In this document: positions 8,393-16,222 of the stretch, piece after piece
Numbering within the stretch: position 1 is the stretch's first letter
Layout: every line of letters starts with the position of its first letter
Assembly: GCA_031289325.1 (NCBI GenBank)
Contig: JAITPS010000092.1
Location: 1-20,844, forward strand
Direction of reading: 5' to 3'
Origin: Candidatus Methanovirga meridionalis
Lineage (GTDB): Archaea > Methanobacteriota > Methanobacteria > Methanobacteriales > Methanobacteriaceae
DNA length: 20,844 nucleotides
Translations under genes and position numbers: made by a program
Notes under the pieces: generated by a model
What the model saw: the letters and a program-made list of their open reading frames with translations, nothing else
Database searches by the model: none
What the model was told of the DNA's origin: nothing

Positions 8393-9571
8393 ATGAATAA
8401 AATGAAAGTAATGCTTATCATAAGCTTGATGATATTTTCATCATTTAGCTTTGGTGGGCAATGTTTATCTGCAAGAGATCCTTCTGGTTCTACTGGAATG
8501 TATCCAGATCAACAGGTGGTTGTCTATGCTGCAGATAGCCTTAAAGAACCTATGGAGAGATTCAAGGTTCTTTTTGAAAGATGGTATGGGTATGGATCTG
8601 ATCATGTGCAAATGCACTATGCAGGGTCCAATAAACTTATCCAAGAAATAACCGAGGATAAGACTACCCCTGATATAATATTCTCAGCCGATTATAAATT
8701 AATAGATGATCGGCTAGTAGGTGATGATTATACTATAGGTGATGATTATACTCATTACAATATTCAGTTCGCACGAAATAGTGTGGTAATTGCATATCGG
8801 AGGAATAGTAAAAATTCCAGTATAATTAATGGTGATAATTGGTTCAATGTGCTGAATCAATCAGATGTGAGATTCGGTTTTGGTAATCCAAACCAAGACC
8901 CTTGCGGATATCGTAGTGTTATGGTATTCGCACTGGCAAATAAGTTTAAAGATTATGCTAACCCATCAATCTTTGATTTAATCAGCACGAATTCCAATAT
9001 ATATAAGCAGTCAAATGAAACAGATTTTGATATATACTCACCAACTACTCTTACTCCTACTACCAATATTCTGATAAATGATCATGCTGCTGACTCCCTA
9101 GAGAGTTTAAAACATGGGAGTATTGATTATGCGTTTGTTTATAGAAATCAGGCTGAGGAGGCTAAAAGTGATGATCCTAATATTGATTATGTTACTCTTC
9201 CTAATGAATTGAGTCTTAATGATGCTCAATATGAAGAAGAATATTCTCATATTAGATTAACTGAGTTTTGTGATGATCCTGCTCGAAATAAAACAATTAC
9301 ATTAACTCCTGTGGTATATGGATTCACTGGATTGAAGGTAGGTAAATATCCAGATGCTGCAAGTGAATTCTTAAAAGAATTTGTTTGGGTGACAAGTGAT
9401 GAGGATTTACCAAGTTATCATAATGATCGTATTTTACAATACATGGATCATATATACCCTTATATACCAAGTAAAAGAACTACGATTTCAGATATTCCAG
9501 GTTATATACTCGACTTTGGGCATATAGGTGGTAATCAATATCGTGGATTGACACAAAAAGGAGAAATTTAA
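8393..9571 (+). CDS. WtpA/ModA-type oxyanion (tungstate/molybdate) binding protein
   Basis: Extracytoplasmic solute-binding protein of 392 residues, probably catching tungstate or molybdate for an ABC importer. A signal peptide (KVMLIISLMIFSSFSF) is present; the following Cys in GGQC does not make a standard lipobox. The mature part begins VVVYAADSLKEPMERFK, then HYAGSNKL, PDIIFSADYKLID, the FARNSVVIAYR strand and FGNPNQDPCGYRS, a succession typical of WtpA/ModA. GGTGAT at 8382-8387, 5 nt before ATG 8393, fixes the start. A 6-residue tandem duplication (GDDYTI/GDDYTH) is encoded by an 18-bp repeat at 8720-8755. No permease or ATPase gene is nearby, so partners must be elsewhere. The family call is firm; the exact ligand is inferred. 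Confidence 0.85.
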   Translation: MNKMKVMLIISLMIFSSFSFGGQCLSARDPSGSTGMYPDQQVVVYAADSLKEPMERFKVLFERWYGYGSDHVQMHYAGSNKLIQEITEDKTTPDIIFSADYKLIDDRLVGDDYTIGDDYTHYNIQFARNSVVIAYRRNSKNSSIINGDNWFNVLNQSDVRFGFGNPNQDPCGYRSVMVFALANKFKDYANPSIFDLISTNSNIYKQSNETDFDIYSPTTLTPTTNILINDHAADSLESLKHGSIDYAFVYRNQAEEAKSDDPNIDYVTLPNELSLNDAQYEEEYSHIRLTEFCDDPARNKTITLTPVVYGFTGLKVGKYPDAASEFLKEFVWVTSDEDLPSYHNDRILQYMDHIYPYIPSKRTTISDIPGYILDFGHIGGNQYRGLTQKGEI

Positions 9572-9640
9572 TTTATTTTTTTTTAATTATTTTTTTTTTT
9601 AATAGAGTTGAATAATAATAATTATTGTTTTTTTTTTAGG
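9570..9640 (+). terminator. Oligo-T tracts after the binding-protein gene
   Basis: Right after the stop come runs of eight or more T at about 9575-9583, 9589-9600 and 9627-9637. Such repeated T-runs are good archaeal termination signals. The rest of the spacer to 10047 shows no gene or repeat I recognise. Confidence 0.5.
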
Positions 9641-10047
9641 TAGTGTAAAACATAGTATGGATAATTTTTCTATTTAATCCTATTTTTTAAAGTTCTATGA
9701 TTTGGAATGTGATTTTTCATAATAGATTTTATTGTGAAGTAAAGATTTAGAATCCTTAGAATTCTTGCTAATGTCTAATATGGACTAAACTATTATAAAT
9801 TTTATATTTATTAGAAGTTCTATCAATATTTCCTTCTCTTGTATGTGTAGTTAACTTTTCAGACTTTCTATTGGGTAGATGTCTAACTATCTTTTTTAAA
9901 AACTTTTAGATATTTGATTCTTTTTCAAGGAATCATCAAATTTTTGTGAATGAAATTTTTCTTTTTCTTAACAGCTTTATCATAATTAACCTATTCTTAA
10001 TATCTCTTTTATATTCAGTAAACAAAGTATAAAACCGTATTTTATCA

Positions 10048-10404
10048 ATGAAAATCATATTTTTCTTTCTTTTTAACTCACATCAAAAAGATATATTTAC
10101 CATATTATATTATACTTATAATAGGTATCAAATTGATGAAAGTGTTCATGCTAATTATGATGGTCTTATTAATGAAACTGGATTAAGTAATAAAAACATG
10201 GATGATTTACTATTCATAAAAAATGATTTATCCGATGCTTCTGATAGGCTTAAAACTGGTGGTATTTCCTTATTATCACCTGTTATGGTCTTTGTAGCAC
10301 CAACAGGTGGGGTCATGTTGGGTTTTGGTATTATGCTTATAACACATCCTATTAGGCACAGTATAATAAGAAAGAGAGTTTCTAAAAAACTATTGTTTTT
10401 ATAA
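10048..10404 (+). CDS. Small hypothetical protein with hydrophobic C-terminal half
   Basis: I do not recognise this 118-residue product. The N-terminal 25 residues are Phe/Tyr-rich and may not be translated. From about residue 36 the composition looks protein-like: an acidic stretch (MDDLLFIKNDLSDASDRLK) followed by one or two hydrophobic segments (SLLSPVMVFVAPTG, GVMLGFGIMLIT) and a basic tail (RHSIIRKRVSKK), suggesting a small membrane protein or the end of a larger one. A TATAAAA at 10029-10035 lies about 20 nt before the ATG, but no ribosome binding site is seen. The surroundings are decayed (IS remnants downstream), so it may be a fragment. Confidence 0.35.
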   Translation: MKIIFFFLFNSHQKDIFTILYYTYNRYQIDESVHANYDGLINETGLSNKNMDDLLFIKNDLSDASDRLKTGGISLLSPVMVFVAPTGGVMLGFGIMLITHPIRHSIIRKRVSKKLLFL

Positions 10405-10702
10405 TAAATGTTGGTTTCCATGTCCAAAACCGTGACAACTGTTAATGTAACATCTTAAATTTATCTTAAATTTCTGTTCCTATTGTTCAATTACTCACTT
10501 GAGTTTCAAGTTCTTTTTTTTCTCTTGATAATAAATTGTATGCTCCTTAATGGGATTTTCATCGTTTCAATCCTTCAAGTGTCCGTGGAAAGAAATGAAA
10601 TAATTTTTTTGGTTGGTTAGGTGATTGTATTAAATGTACTATTTATATTGTTTGTTATGGTATCGTATATCTTGGTTTATAGTGTTTGGTATGTTTTGCA
10701 GT

Positions 10703-10780
10703 ACATGGGACATAACTTTTATATCAATTTATAGTATGAAAAAATAATTATTGCCCAGTTTCTCTAAAGGAATATCATGA
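10703..10780. mobile_element. IS-end-like fragment, copy 2
   Basis: ACATGGGACATAACTTTTAT followed by ATCAATTTATAG and later TTGCCCAGTTTCT matches 3831-3895 and the inverse of 6835-6890. It lies on the 3' side of the broken transposase at 10817-11260, as expected for the right end of that element. Confidence 0.55.
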
Positions 10781-10816
10781 ATTAAGCTGAGTTCTAAAGC
10801 TAAATATTAATATTCA

Positions 10817-11260
10817 TTAGTGAATTAAGCATGAAGATTCATACCCACAACTTTGATGTAATGAGTATACTCCCACATAATAATAGGACAATAGCTTATT
10901 GTACACTAAAAGGAATGTATAATAAAAGTGTAATGAGTATAACCCACACATAGGACAAATATATTTTTGTTTCCTAATATTGGGTAAATTATTAATTGAT
11001 GTTTCGTGTGTTCCATTCCAACTAAGTCTAATATTATGTTTAGGACATTGGACATTAGAATCAAAGTAACGAATTTCTACATCATAATTCATCATTTCTC
11101 GAATTTCTGGAATTAACTAAGGACTCACAATATTTTTTAAATAGCATACATTATCTTTAAGAAATAAGGAAGATTTAAATAGTACCTCCAACATATTTTT
11201 AATTGATGATATTATTTTTGTCATGATAATCTCATCATTAATATTAATAAATATTGCCAT
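10817..11260 (-). pseudogene. Transposase N-terminal fragment with an in-frame TAG
   Basis: On the minus strand an ATG at 11260 opens a frame (MAIFINNIN-like, then MTKIISSIKNMLEVLFK) that meets TAG at 11119-11117 after 47 codons. It continues in the same frame as LIPEIREMMNYDVEIRYFD, then CPKHN...GTHETSINNLP...KYICPMCG. The CPxH...CPMC pair looks like the N-terminal zinc finger of an ISNCY/ISL3-like transposase. After the finger the sequence turns into noise with an internal duplication (GTAATGAGTATA at about 10857 and again near 10931), and the catalytic part is missing. The remnant faces away from the next gene. Confidence 0.55.
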
Positions 11261-11321
11261 CAGTAAAGATTTGAACAGTACCCCATTATTCTCTTTTTAG
11301 CTAATTTAGGCTTAAATATTA

Positions 11322-12335
11322 ATGGTTGAATTTATATTGAGGATTGAAAATTTGAAAAAAAATTATTTTCTTTTAATAGGTCTTATTTTAATTGTATTGG
11401 TGATTTTATGGATTAACCCTCTTGAAATAATAAAAAATTTGCAAGGAGCGAATATTTATTATATTCTTTTGGCATGTTTCATCCATCTATTTATTATTTG
11501 CCTTAGAGCATTAAGATGGGGGTTTATCATAGATCAAACATATAAAATCAAAAATAATTTCATTGTTAAGACCATTAGTTTATTTGCAGGAAATTTTACA
11601 CCTATGAAAGCTGGAGGAGAAGTTTTAAGTGGTATGGCTGGTGTGGAAATCAATAAAATTTCTCTTTCAAAAGGTTTATCTGCTGCTATAACTGAAAGAT
11701 TCTTTGATTTGGTTGTAACAAGCTGTTTATTATTAGTTTCTACATTTTTTACTCCACAACCATATACTTTAATTCCTTTAATAGGAGGAATATTAAACAC
11801 AATTGTAGTTTTATTTATATTTTTGTTAAATTGGAGAGAAAAAACAGGTTTATGGCTTATTGACAAAATTCAGAAACTACTTCTTAAATTAAGATTCAAT
11901 AGTAAAAAAATAGAAAGTATAAATGAAAATCTTCAAAATGGATTGAAAAATATGGTTTCACATTCCATATCTTTTATTAACTTTAAGAATTTCATTATCC
12001 TCCTGATTGTATCTTTAATTTCATGGTTATTTGAATGTTTTCGTTTATATATTTTATTTAAGGCATTTAACTTTGAATTAAGCTTTGTACTCATAATTAC
12101 TTTGTATTTACTATCAAATATGATAGGAATCATTTCTCTTATACCTGGAGGTATAGGTTCAATTGAAATATCTCAAATAGCCCTTTTTTCACTTTTCAAT
12201 GTTCCTAAAACATTGGCTGGAACTATAGCATTAACCGATCGTTTCATTACTTTTGGTATAGTTAATATTTTAGGGATAATATTTTCTGCAATGTATGCTA
12301 AGGACATTCTTAAAGAGGTTAAAAAGATGTTTTAA
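11322..12335 (+). CDS. Flippase-like / lysylphosphatidylglycerol synthase TM-region protein (UPF0104)
   Basis: Integral membrane protein of 337 residues with about eight hydrophobic segments. It has the hallmarks of the UPF0104/AglD-type membrane domain: LRALRWGFIID after the second segment, GNFTPMKAGGEVLSG followed by SAAITERFFDLVV, and a late SLIPGGIGSIE motif. Relatives move or modify lipid-linked sugars or lipids; the aminoacyl-transferase domain of bacterial MprF is absent, so lysyl transfer is not expected. There is no ribosome binding site before ATG 11322. A TTG at 11352 has GAGG 9 nt upstream (11339-11342) and TTAAATAT at 11312-11319 could be its TATA box, so the true start may be ten codons downstream. 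It is a monocistronic gene starting 60 nt from a transposase remnant. Confidence 0.82.
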   Translation: MVEFILRIENLKKNYFLLIGLILIVLVILWINPLEIIKNLQGANIYYILLACFIHLFIICLRALRWGFIIDQTYKIKNNFIVKTISLFAGNFTPMKAGGEVLSGMAGVEINKISLSKGLSAAITERFFDLVVTSCLLLVSTFFTPQPYTLIPLIGGILNTIVVLFIFLLNWREKTGLWLIDKIQKLLLKLRFNSKKIESINENLQNGLKNMVSHSISFINFKNFIILLIVSLISWLFECFRLYILFKAFNFELSFVLIITLYLLSNMIGIISLIPGGIGSIEISQIALFSLFNVPKTLAGTIALTDRFITFGIVNILGIIFSAMYAKDILKEVKKMF

Positions 12336-12344
12336 AGTTAAAGT

Positions 12345-12450
12345 GTATGTATTGTCTTTTGAAATGTCCCATAAAGAGGACAAGTATTTTTCTTCGACAA
12401 TCTAACGATTGGGCATGAACAAGCTACCCAATGCTGTCAACTTAAGAATT
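12345..12450. other. GC-richer non-coding island with inverted repeats
   Basis: This stretch stands out from the A/T background. It contains ATTGTC...GACAAT (about 12348 and 12397), TGTCC...GGACA, and ATTGGG-N13-CCCAAT (about 12409-12433) followed by TGCTGTCAACTTAAG. No tRNA features (no T-loop GGTTCGA) and no open frame. A decayed IS end or recombination site is the likeliest reading. Confidence 0.35.
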
Positions 12451-12479
12451 TTTGAATGAAAATTTTGAAAATTTTCTTT

Positions 12480-13230
12480 ATTAAGTTATAGTTATTTTGG
12501 AAAAGTTCTTAATTTTTGAATGATAAATTTTTTTATTAAATTATAGTGTATGAAATAATGTTTTTAAGTACAGAAAAACTTCGTTTTTCTAATTGAACAA
12601 GTTCAATAATGAGATTTTTTAAATTACACAATAAGTATTAAATTTTTAATTAAAAAATTATATTTATTATTTTTAAAAACGGAGAATAAATTCTCCTAAG
12701 TTGAAAATAAATTTTCAACAATAAAAGAATAAAAATTATTATTTAAAAAATTAGATTAATATTAATTCAAAATTCTTAAAAATATGATATTTAAAAATAA
12801 TGATTAATTAAAAACATTTTTTACATCATTATATTTAACTTTAAATATTAATTTATAAAAATCTATAATTTTAAATTTTAAATAATATAAATATATTTTA
12901 AATAATATAAATATATTTTAATTAATATAAATGATTATAAATCAATATCTTTCAATAATATTCATTTTAAAAAAAATCATTTATTAATAACTTTATCAAA
13001 ATCATTATACTTAATTAAAATCATTATACTTAATTTCAAATATTACTTCATAAAAATTCATAATTTTAAATTTTAAATACTATTGATATATTTTAATTAA
13101 TATAAATAATTTTTAATTAATATGAATAATTTTTAATTAATATGAATAATTTTTAATTAATACATTATAATAATATTCATTATTAAAAAAGTTATTTATT
13201 AAGAACTTTATCAAAGCCACTATAAAATGA
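12480..13230. repeat. Repeat family A, cluster 2, enclosing a family B copy
   Basis: It opens with TTTTGGAAAAGTTCTTAA near 12493 and closes with TTATTTATTAAGAACTTTATC near 13210, then CCACTATAAAAT as in cluster 1 (near 3640). A second closing box (TTATTAATAACTTTATCAAA) is near 12980. Inside are 20-bp tandem duplications at 12881-12920 and 13101-13160 and a 19-bp one near 13000-13035. Together with the island at 12345-12450 it accounts for most of the 970-bp spacer. Confidence 0.85.
12545..12835 (+). repeat. Repeat family B, copy 2 (row of four perfect hairpins)
   Basis: Perfect stems: AGAAAAAC-TTC-GTTTTTCT (12572-12590), ATTGAAC-AA-GTTCAAT (12592-12607), GGAGAA-TAAA-TTCTCC (12681-12696) and GTTGAAAA-TAAA-TTTTCAAC (12700-12719). 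Flanking blocks match copy 1 at 6250-6465. About 60 extra nt lie before the shared block GATATTTAAAA...ATGATTAATTA. Confidence 0.85.
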
Positions 13231-13330
13231 ATTTAAAAGATTGTTAATAAAGTTTATTAGGTAGGTTATAAATTTTAAGTAAAAACCCATAAATAGATTA
13301 AATAGTATGAAAGAGAGAAATGTGAGTAAG

Positions 13331-13876
13331 ATGAAAGAAAAAGATATTAATATTTTTAAAGAAGTTAGTAAGCTTGAAAATGAAGGTTATAAATTATCCA
13401 ATACACAAAAAATACTCTTAGCCACTGATGGTTCTATAACAATAATATTAGATGTTTTAAACGGTAAAATATCTATTAAAACACTTACTCAACGATTTGA
13501 AAAAGCCGATTCTAAAATAGCTGAAATATTAGATATTGAAGAAAATGAAGAGGTTAATTATAGGGTGGTTTTAATGTATAAAGATAATAAACCTTTAATT
13601 TATGCAAAATCTTACATTCCTCTAAAAAGATTAGAAAACAAAATTAAAGAAGATTTAATTAAAGCAGATGTTCCAATAGGAAGAATACTTAGAAAACATA
13701 ATATTGAATCAAGAAGAGAAATAGAAAATATAGGTATTGAACCAAGCAACAATGAATTAGCAAAATTATTTAACTCAGCAGAAGATCTTCTTACAAGAAA
13801 ATATGTAATAATTAGAGATAATGAAAGATTAATGTGGATTAAAGAAGCATTTCCCTTAAATTATTTTGCAGAATAA
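13331..13876 (+). CDS. Chorismate-lyase-like DUF98 protein
   Basis: Soluble protein of about 181 residues of the DUF98 group, related in fold to UbiC chorismate pyruvate-lyase and UTRA-type ligand domains. The family pattern is visible: LSNTQKILLATDGSITIILD, then the strand EEVNYRVVLMY with an Arg at the position expected to bind the substrate carboxylates, PLIYAKSYIPL, and a C-terminal WIKEAFPL with a conserved Glu. There is no HTH domain, so it is not a GntR-type regulator. Methanogens make no ubiquinone; a role in supplying an aromatic precursor is an inference. The frame opens at ATG 13307, but ATG 13331 has GTGAG at 13322-13326 and is preferred. TTATAAAT at 13266-13273 may be the TATA box. 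Confidence 0.75.
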   Translation: MKEKDINIFKEVSKLENEGYKLSNTQKILLATDGSITIILDVLNGKISIKTLTQRFEKADSKIAEILDIEENEEVNYRVVLMYKDNKPLIYAKSYIPLKRLENKIKEDLIKADVPIGRILRKHNIESRREIENIGIEPSNNELAKLFNSAEDLLTRKYVIIRDNERLMWIKEAFPLNYFAE

Positions 13877-13914
13877 TTACTTAATCATATATTAATTAGT
13901 GTTTAAGTATAGCC

Positions 13915-14003
13915 ATTATGGATTTTTATAAATTGATATTTGAAATTAAATAATTTAATAAAGAAATTTATTGTTCAAAATTTAAGAACTTTTCCATAAT
14001 ACC
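13915..14003 (-). repeat. Family A opening module, inverted
   Basis: On the minus strand it reads TGGAAAAGTTCTTAAATTTTG, then TTTATTAAATTATTTAATTT and CAAATATCAATTTATAAAAA, matching 3016-3095 closely but in the opposite orientation. It lies just upstream of hisA, so the hisA promoter may fall inside or right after it. Confidence 0.7.
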
Positions 14004-14059
14004 TATAATTCTAATTAAAACATTAAATTCTTGTTTATTAAATTTTAATAGGTGAATGA

Positions 14060-14791
14060 ATGTTTTTTAATGATAATAAAATGTTTGTAATTCCAGCAGT
14101 AGATATTAAAGATGGAAACTGTGTTCAATTAGTGCAAGGTAAACCTGGAACAGAAATGGTTAAAATAGCTAATCCAGAAAAAATAGCTAAGAAGTGGGAG
14201 GATTATGGAGCAGAGTTAATTCATGTAGTTGATTTGGATGGAGCTATTAATAATGAATCTAATTTAATAGCTATTAAAAAAGTGTTAAATGAAGTTTCCA
14301 TTCCCATTCAATTAGGTGGTGGAATACGAAACATTAATTATGCTAAAAAGCTATTGGATTTAGGGATTGAAAGAATAATCCTTGGGACGATGGGTATTAA
14401 TCAACCCAAATCTATAGAAATTTTGTCAGAAGAATATGGAACTGATAGAATAATGATTTCATTGGATAGTAAGGATAATAAAGTCCTTATAAAAGGTTGG
14501 AGTGAAAATATTGATAAAACACCAAGTGAAATAGCTAAGGAGTTTGAAGATTTAGGTGCTGGAACCATACTTTTTACTAATGTTGATGTTGAAGGATTAT
14601 TAAATGGAATATCTCTTGAACCATTAATAGAACTTAAAAATTCTGTAAATATTCCAATTGTTTATTCTGGAGGGATAAGCAGTATTTATGATTTAAAAAA
14701 ACTAAAAAAAACTAATGTTGAAGGTGTAGTTATTGGTTCAGCTTTATATAGGAATAAAATAGATTTTAAAGAAGCATTAAAACTTCAATAA
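14060..14791 (+). CDS. hisA: Phosphoribosylformimino-5-aminoimidazole carboxamide ribotide isomerase HisA
   Basis: Cytoplasmic (beta/alpha)8 enzyme of histidine synthesis that isomerises ProFAR to PRFAR by an Amadori rearrangement. The 243-residue protein has the catalytic pair in place: D15 in IPAVDIKDG and D136 in MISLDSKD. The phosphate-binding loops are QLGGGIRN, YSGGISS and VVIGSALY. The internal half-barrel symmetry and the length are normal. HisF is excluded by the opening (IPAVDIKDGNCVQL rather than a cysteine-containing IPCLDV). GGTGA at 14051-14055, 4 nt before ATG 14060, sets the start; an internal ATG at 14081 lacks a site. It appears to be a single-gene unit; no other his gene adjoins it, and hisC lies 3.5 kb away on the other strand. 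Confidence 0.95.
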   Translation: MFFNDNKMFVIPAVDIKDGNCVQLVQGKPGTEMVKIANPEKIAKKWEDYGAELIHVVDLDGAINNESNLIAIKKVLNEVSIPIQLGGGIRNINYAKKLLDLGIERIILGTMGINQPKSIEILSEEYGTDRIMISLDSKDNKVLIKGWSENIDKTPSEIAKEFEDLGAGTILFTNVDVEGLLNGISLEPLIELKNSVNIPIVYSGGISSIYDLKKLKKTNVEGVVIGSALYRNKIDFKEALKLQ

Positions 14792-14885
14792 GATCAATGT
14801 GAGATTAAAGAATTAAGAAAATCGAAAAAAATCTTAAAAGTAAAAAATAAAATAAACTATTTAATTATAAGTTAGTAAAATATAT

Positions 14886-14926
14886 AGTGTTTGATAAAAT
14901 TTTTAATAAATAGCTTTTTTAAAAAT
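14886..14926 (-). repeat. Family A closing box, inverted and degenerate
   Basis: GTTTGATAAAATTTTTAATA followed by AATAGCTTTTTTAAAA is the reverse complement of the family A closing box with a few changes. It sits in the 202-bp spacer between hisA and the flavodoxin gene. Confidence 0.6.
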
Positions 14927-14993
14927 ACACTAATAATAACAATTGAATTAATCTAACTAACATATAAATAAACAAATTTAAAGAGAATATTCG

Positions 14994-15494
14994 ATGAAAA
15001 ATTTAATAATATACTATTCAAAAAGTGGTAACACTGAAATTGTTGCAAAAACATTATCATCTCAATTATCTGGAGATTTAATTAAAATTACTGATTATAA
15101 AGAAAGAAATAATTTTAAATCAAAAATAACATCGGTAATAGATGCATTTAGGGAATCCAAAACTAAAATATTGCCTGAAAAATTGGATTTAACCGATTAT
15201 GATTTAATTTATGTTGGAACACCAGTTTGGGTAGCCAATCCTGTGCCTGCAGTTATAACAGCTATTGATACTTATAATTTTAAAGGAAAAAAAATTATTC
15301 TATTTGCAACAATGAAAACTGTAGGTGGAAATAAAGCTATTCAAAGAATGGAAGAAAAATTTCAAGCTCGAGGAGGAAGAGTTATAAAATCATTTACAAT
15401 AAAAACACAGCAAAAGAATACCTCTCAAATTACTGGTGACACCCTTAGTGTAATTAATACATTAAATTTAGAGTCAAATAGTGACACTCTTTAA
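14994..15494 (+). CDS. Flavodoxin-family protein
   Basis: Small FMN-binding electron-transfer or NAD(P)H-dependent reductase-type protein of 166 residues, cytoplasmic. The FMN phosphate loop YSKSGNTE lies at residues 8-15 right after the first beta strand (NLIIYY). A second flavin-contact loop YVGTPVWVANPVPA is at 73-86, and the strand KIILFATMKTVGG with a glycine-rich turn follows, all in flavodoxin order. It groups with the flavodoxin-like proteins common in methanogens rather than F420 or rubredoxin fusions. The partner is unknown. The ribosome binding site is weak (AGAGAA at about 14981). It stands alone between two repeat regions. The C-terminal tail (LNLESNSDTL) is outside the fold. Confidence 0.85.
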   Translation: MKNLIIYYSKSGNTEIVAKTLSSQLSGDLIKITDYKERNNFKSKITSVIDAFRESKTKILPEKLDLTDYDLIYVGTPVWVANPVPAVITAIDTYNFKGKKIILFATMKTVGGNKAIQRMEEKFQARGGRVIKSFTIKTQQKNTSQITGDTLSVINTLNLESNSDTL

Positions 15495-15499
15495 TGTTT

Positions 15500-16045
15500 A
15501 TAAAAATCAATAATTTTGAATTTTAAATAATATAAACTTATTTTAATTAATATAAGTAATTATAAATTAATATTTTTTAATAATATTAAATTTTAAATTA
15601 ATATCTTTTAATTATTTAATTTTAAAAAAAGTTATTTATTAAGAACTTTATCGAATCCAATATATTTAATTTTAAATATTAATTTATAAAAATCAATAAT
15701 TTTGAATTTTAAATAATATAAACTTATTTTAACTAATATAACTAATTATAAATTAATATTTTTTAATAATATTAAATTTTAAATTAATATCTTTTAATTA
15801 TTTAATTTTAAAAAAAGTTATTTATTAAGAACTTTATCAAAATCATTATATTAAATTTTAAATATTAATTTATAAAAATCCATAAAACTGAATTTTAAAT
15901 AATATAAACTTATTTTAAATAATATAAACTTATTTTAAATAATATAAACTTATTTTAAATAATATAATTAATTTTAAATAAATATATTTTAATAATGTTT
16001 ATTTTTAAAAAAATTATATATTAAGAACATTATCAAAATTACTAC
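15500..16045. repeat. Repeat family A, cluster 3 (three modules)
   Basis: The 728-bp spacer between the flavodoxin and aMBF1 genes carries three modules with closing boxes TTATTTATTAAGAACTTTATC near 15632 and 15818 and TATATTAAGAACATTATCAA near 16016. The first two modules are nearly identical over about 150 bp. The last contains a 20-bp unit repeated three times plus a part copy (15901-15970, AATATAAACTTATTTTAAAT). The remainder to 16222 is A/T-rich leader. Confidence 0.85.
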
Positions 16046-16222
16046 ATTAACAAATATGAAAATAAAATGAAAAATCTGAACTTTTGGAATTTTAAAAAAA
16101 ATTAAAAAATCTAAAAAAAGAAAAATTTAATTTATATTAAAAAAAATTTAACTCCTATTAAATAGTTCTTATCAGTTCAAAAATATATTATTATTTAAAA
16201 TAATTTATGAAAATGTGATCTT

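Noticed and set aside
8451..8651. Second plus-strand frame inside the binding-protein gene
   Set aside because: It overlaps the conserved coding frame, with no ribosome binding site and no recognisable motif.
10155..10427. Minus-strand open frame opposite the small hypothetical gene
   Set aside because: Both strands are open here; the plus strand has the better composition and a TATA box, though neither is certain.
12345..12450. Possible tRNA or small stable RNA in the GC-richer island
   Set aside because: No acceptor or T-loop consensus and no cloverleaf could be drawn.
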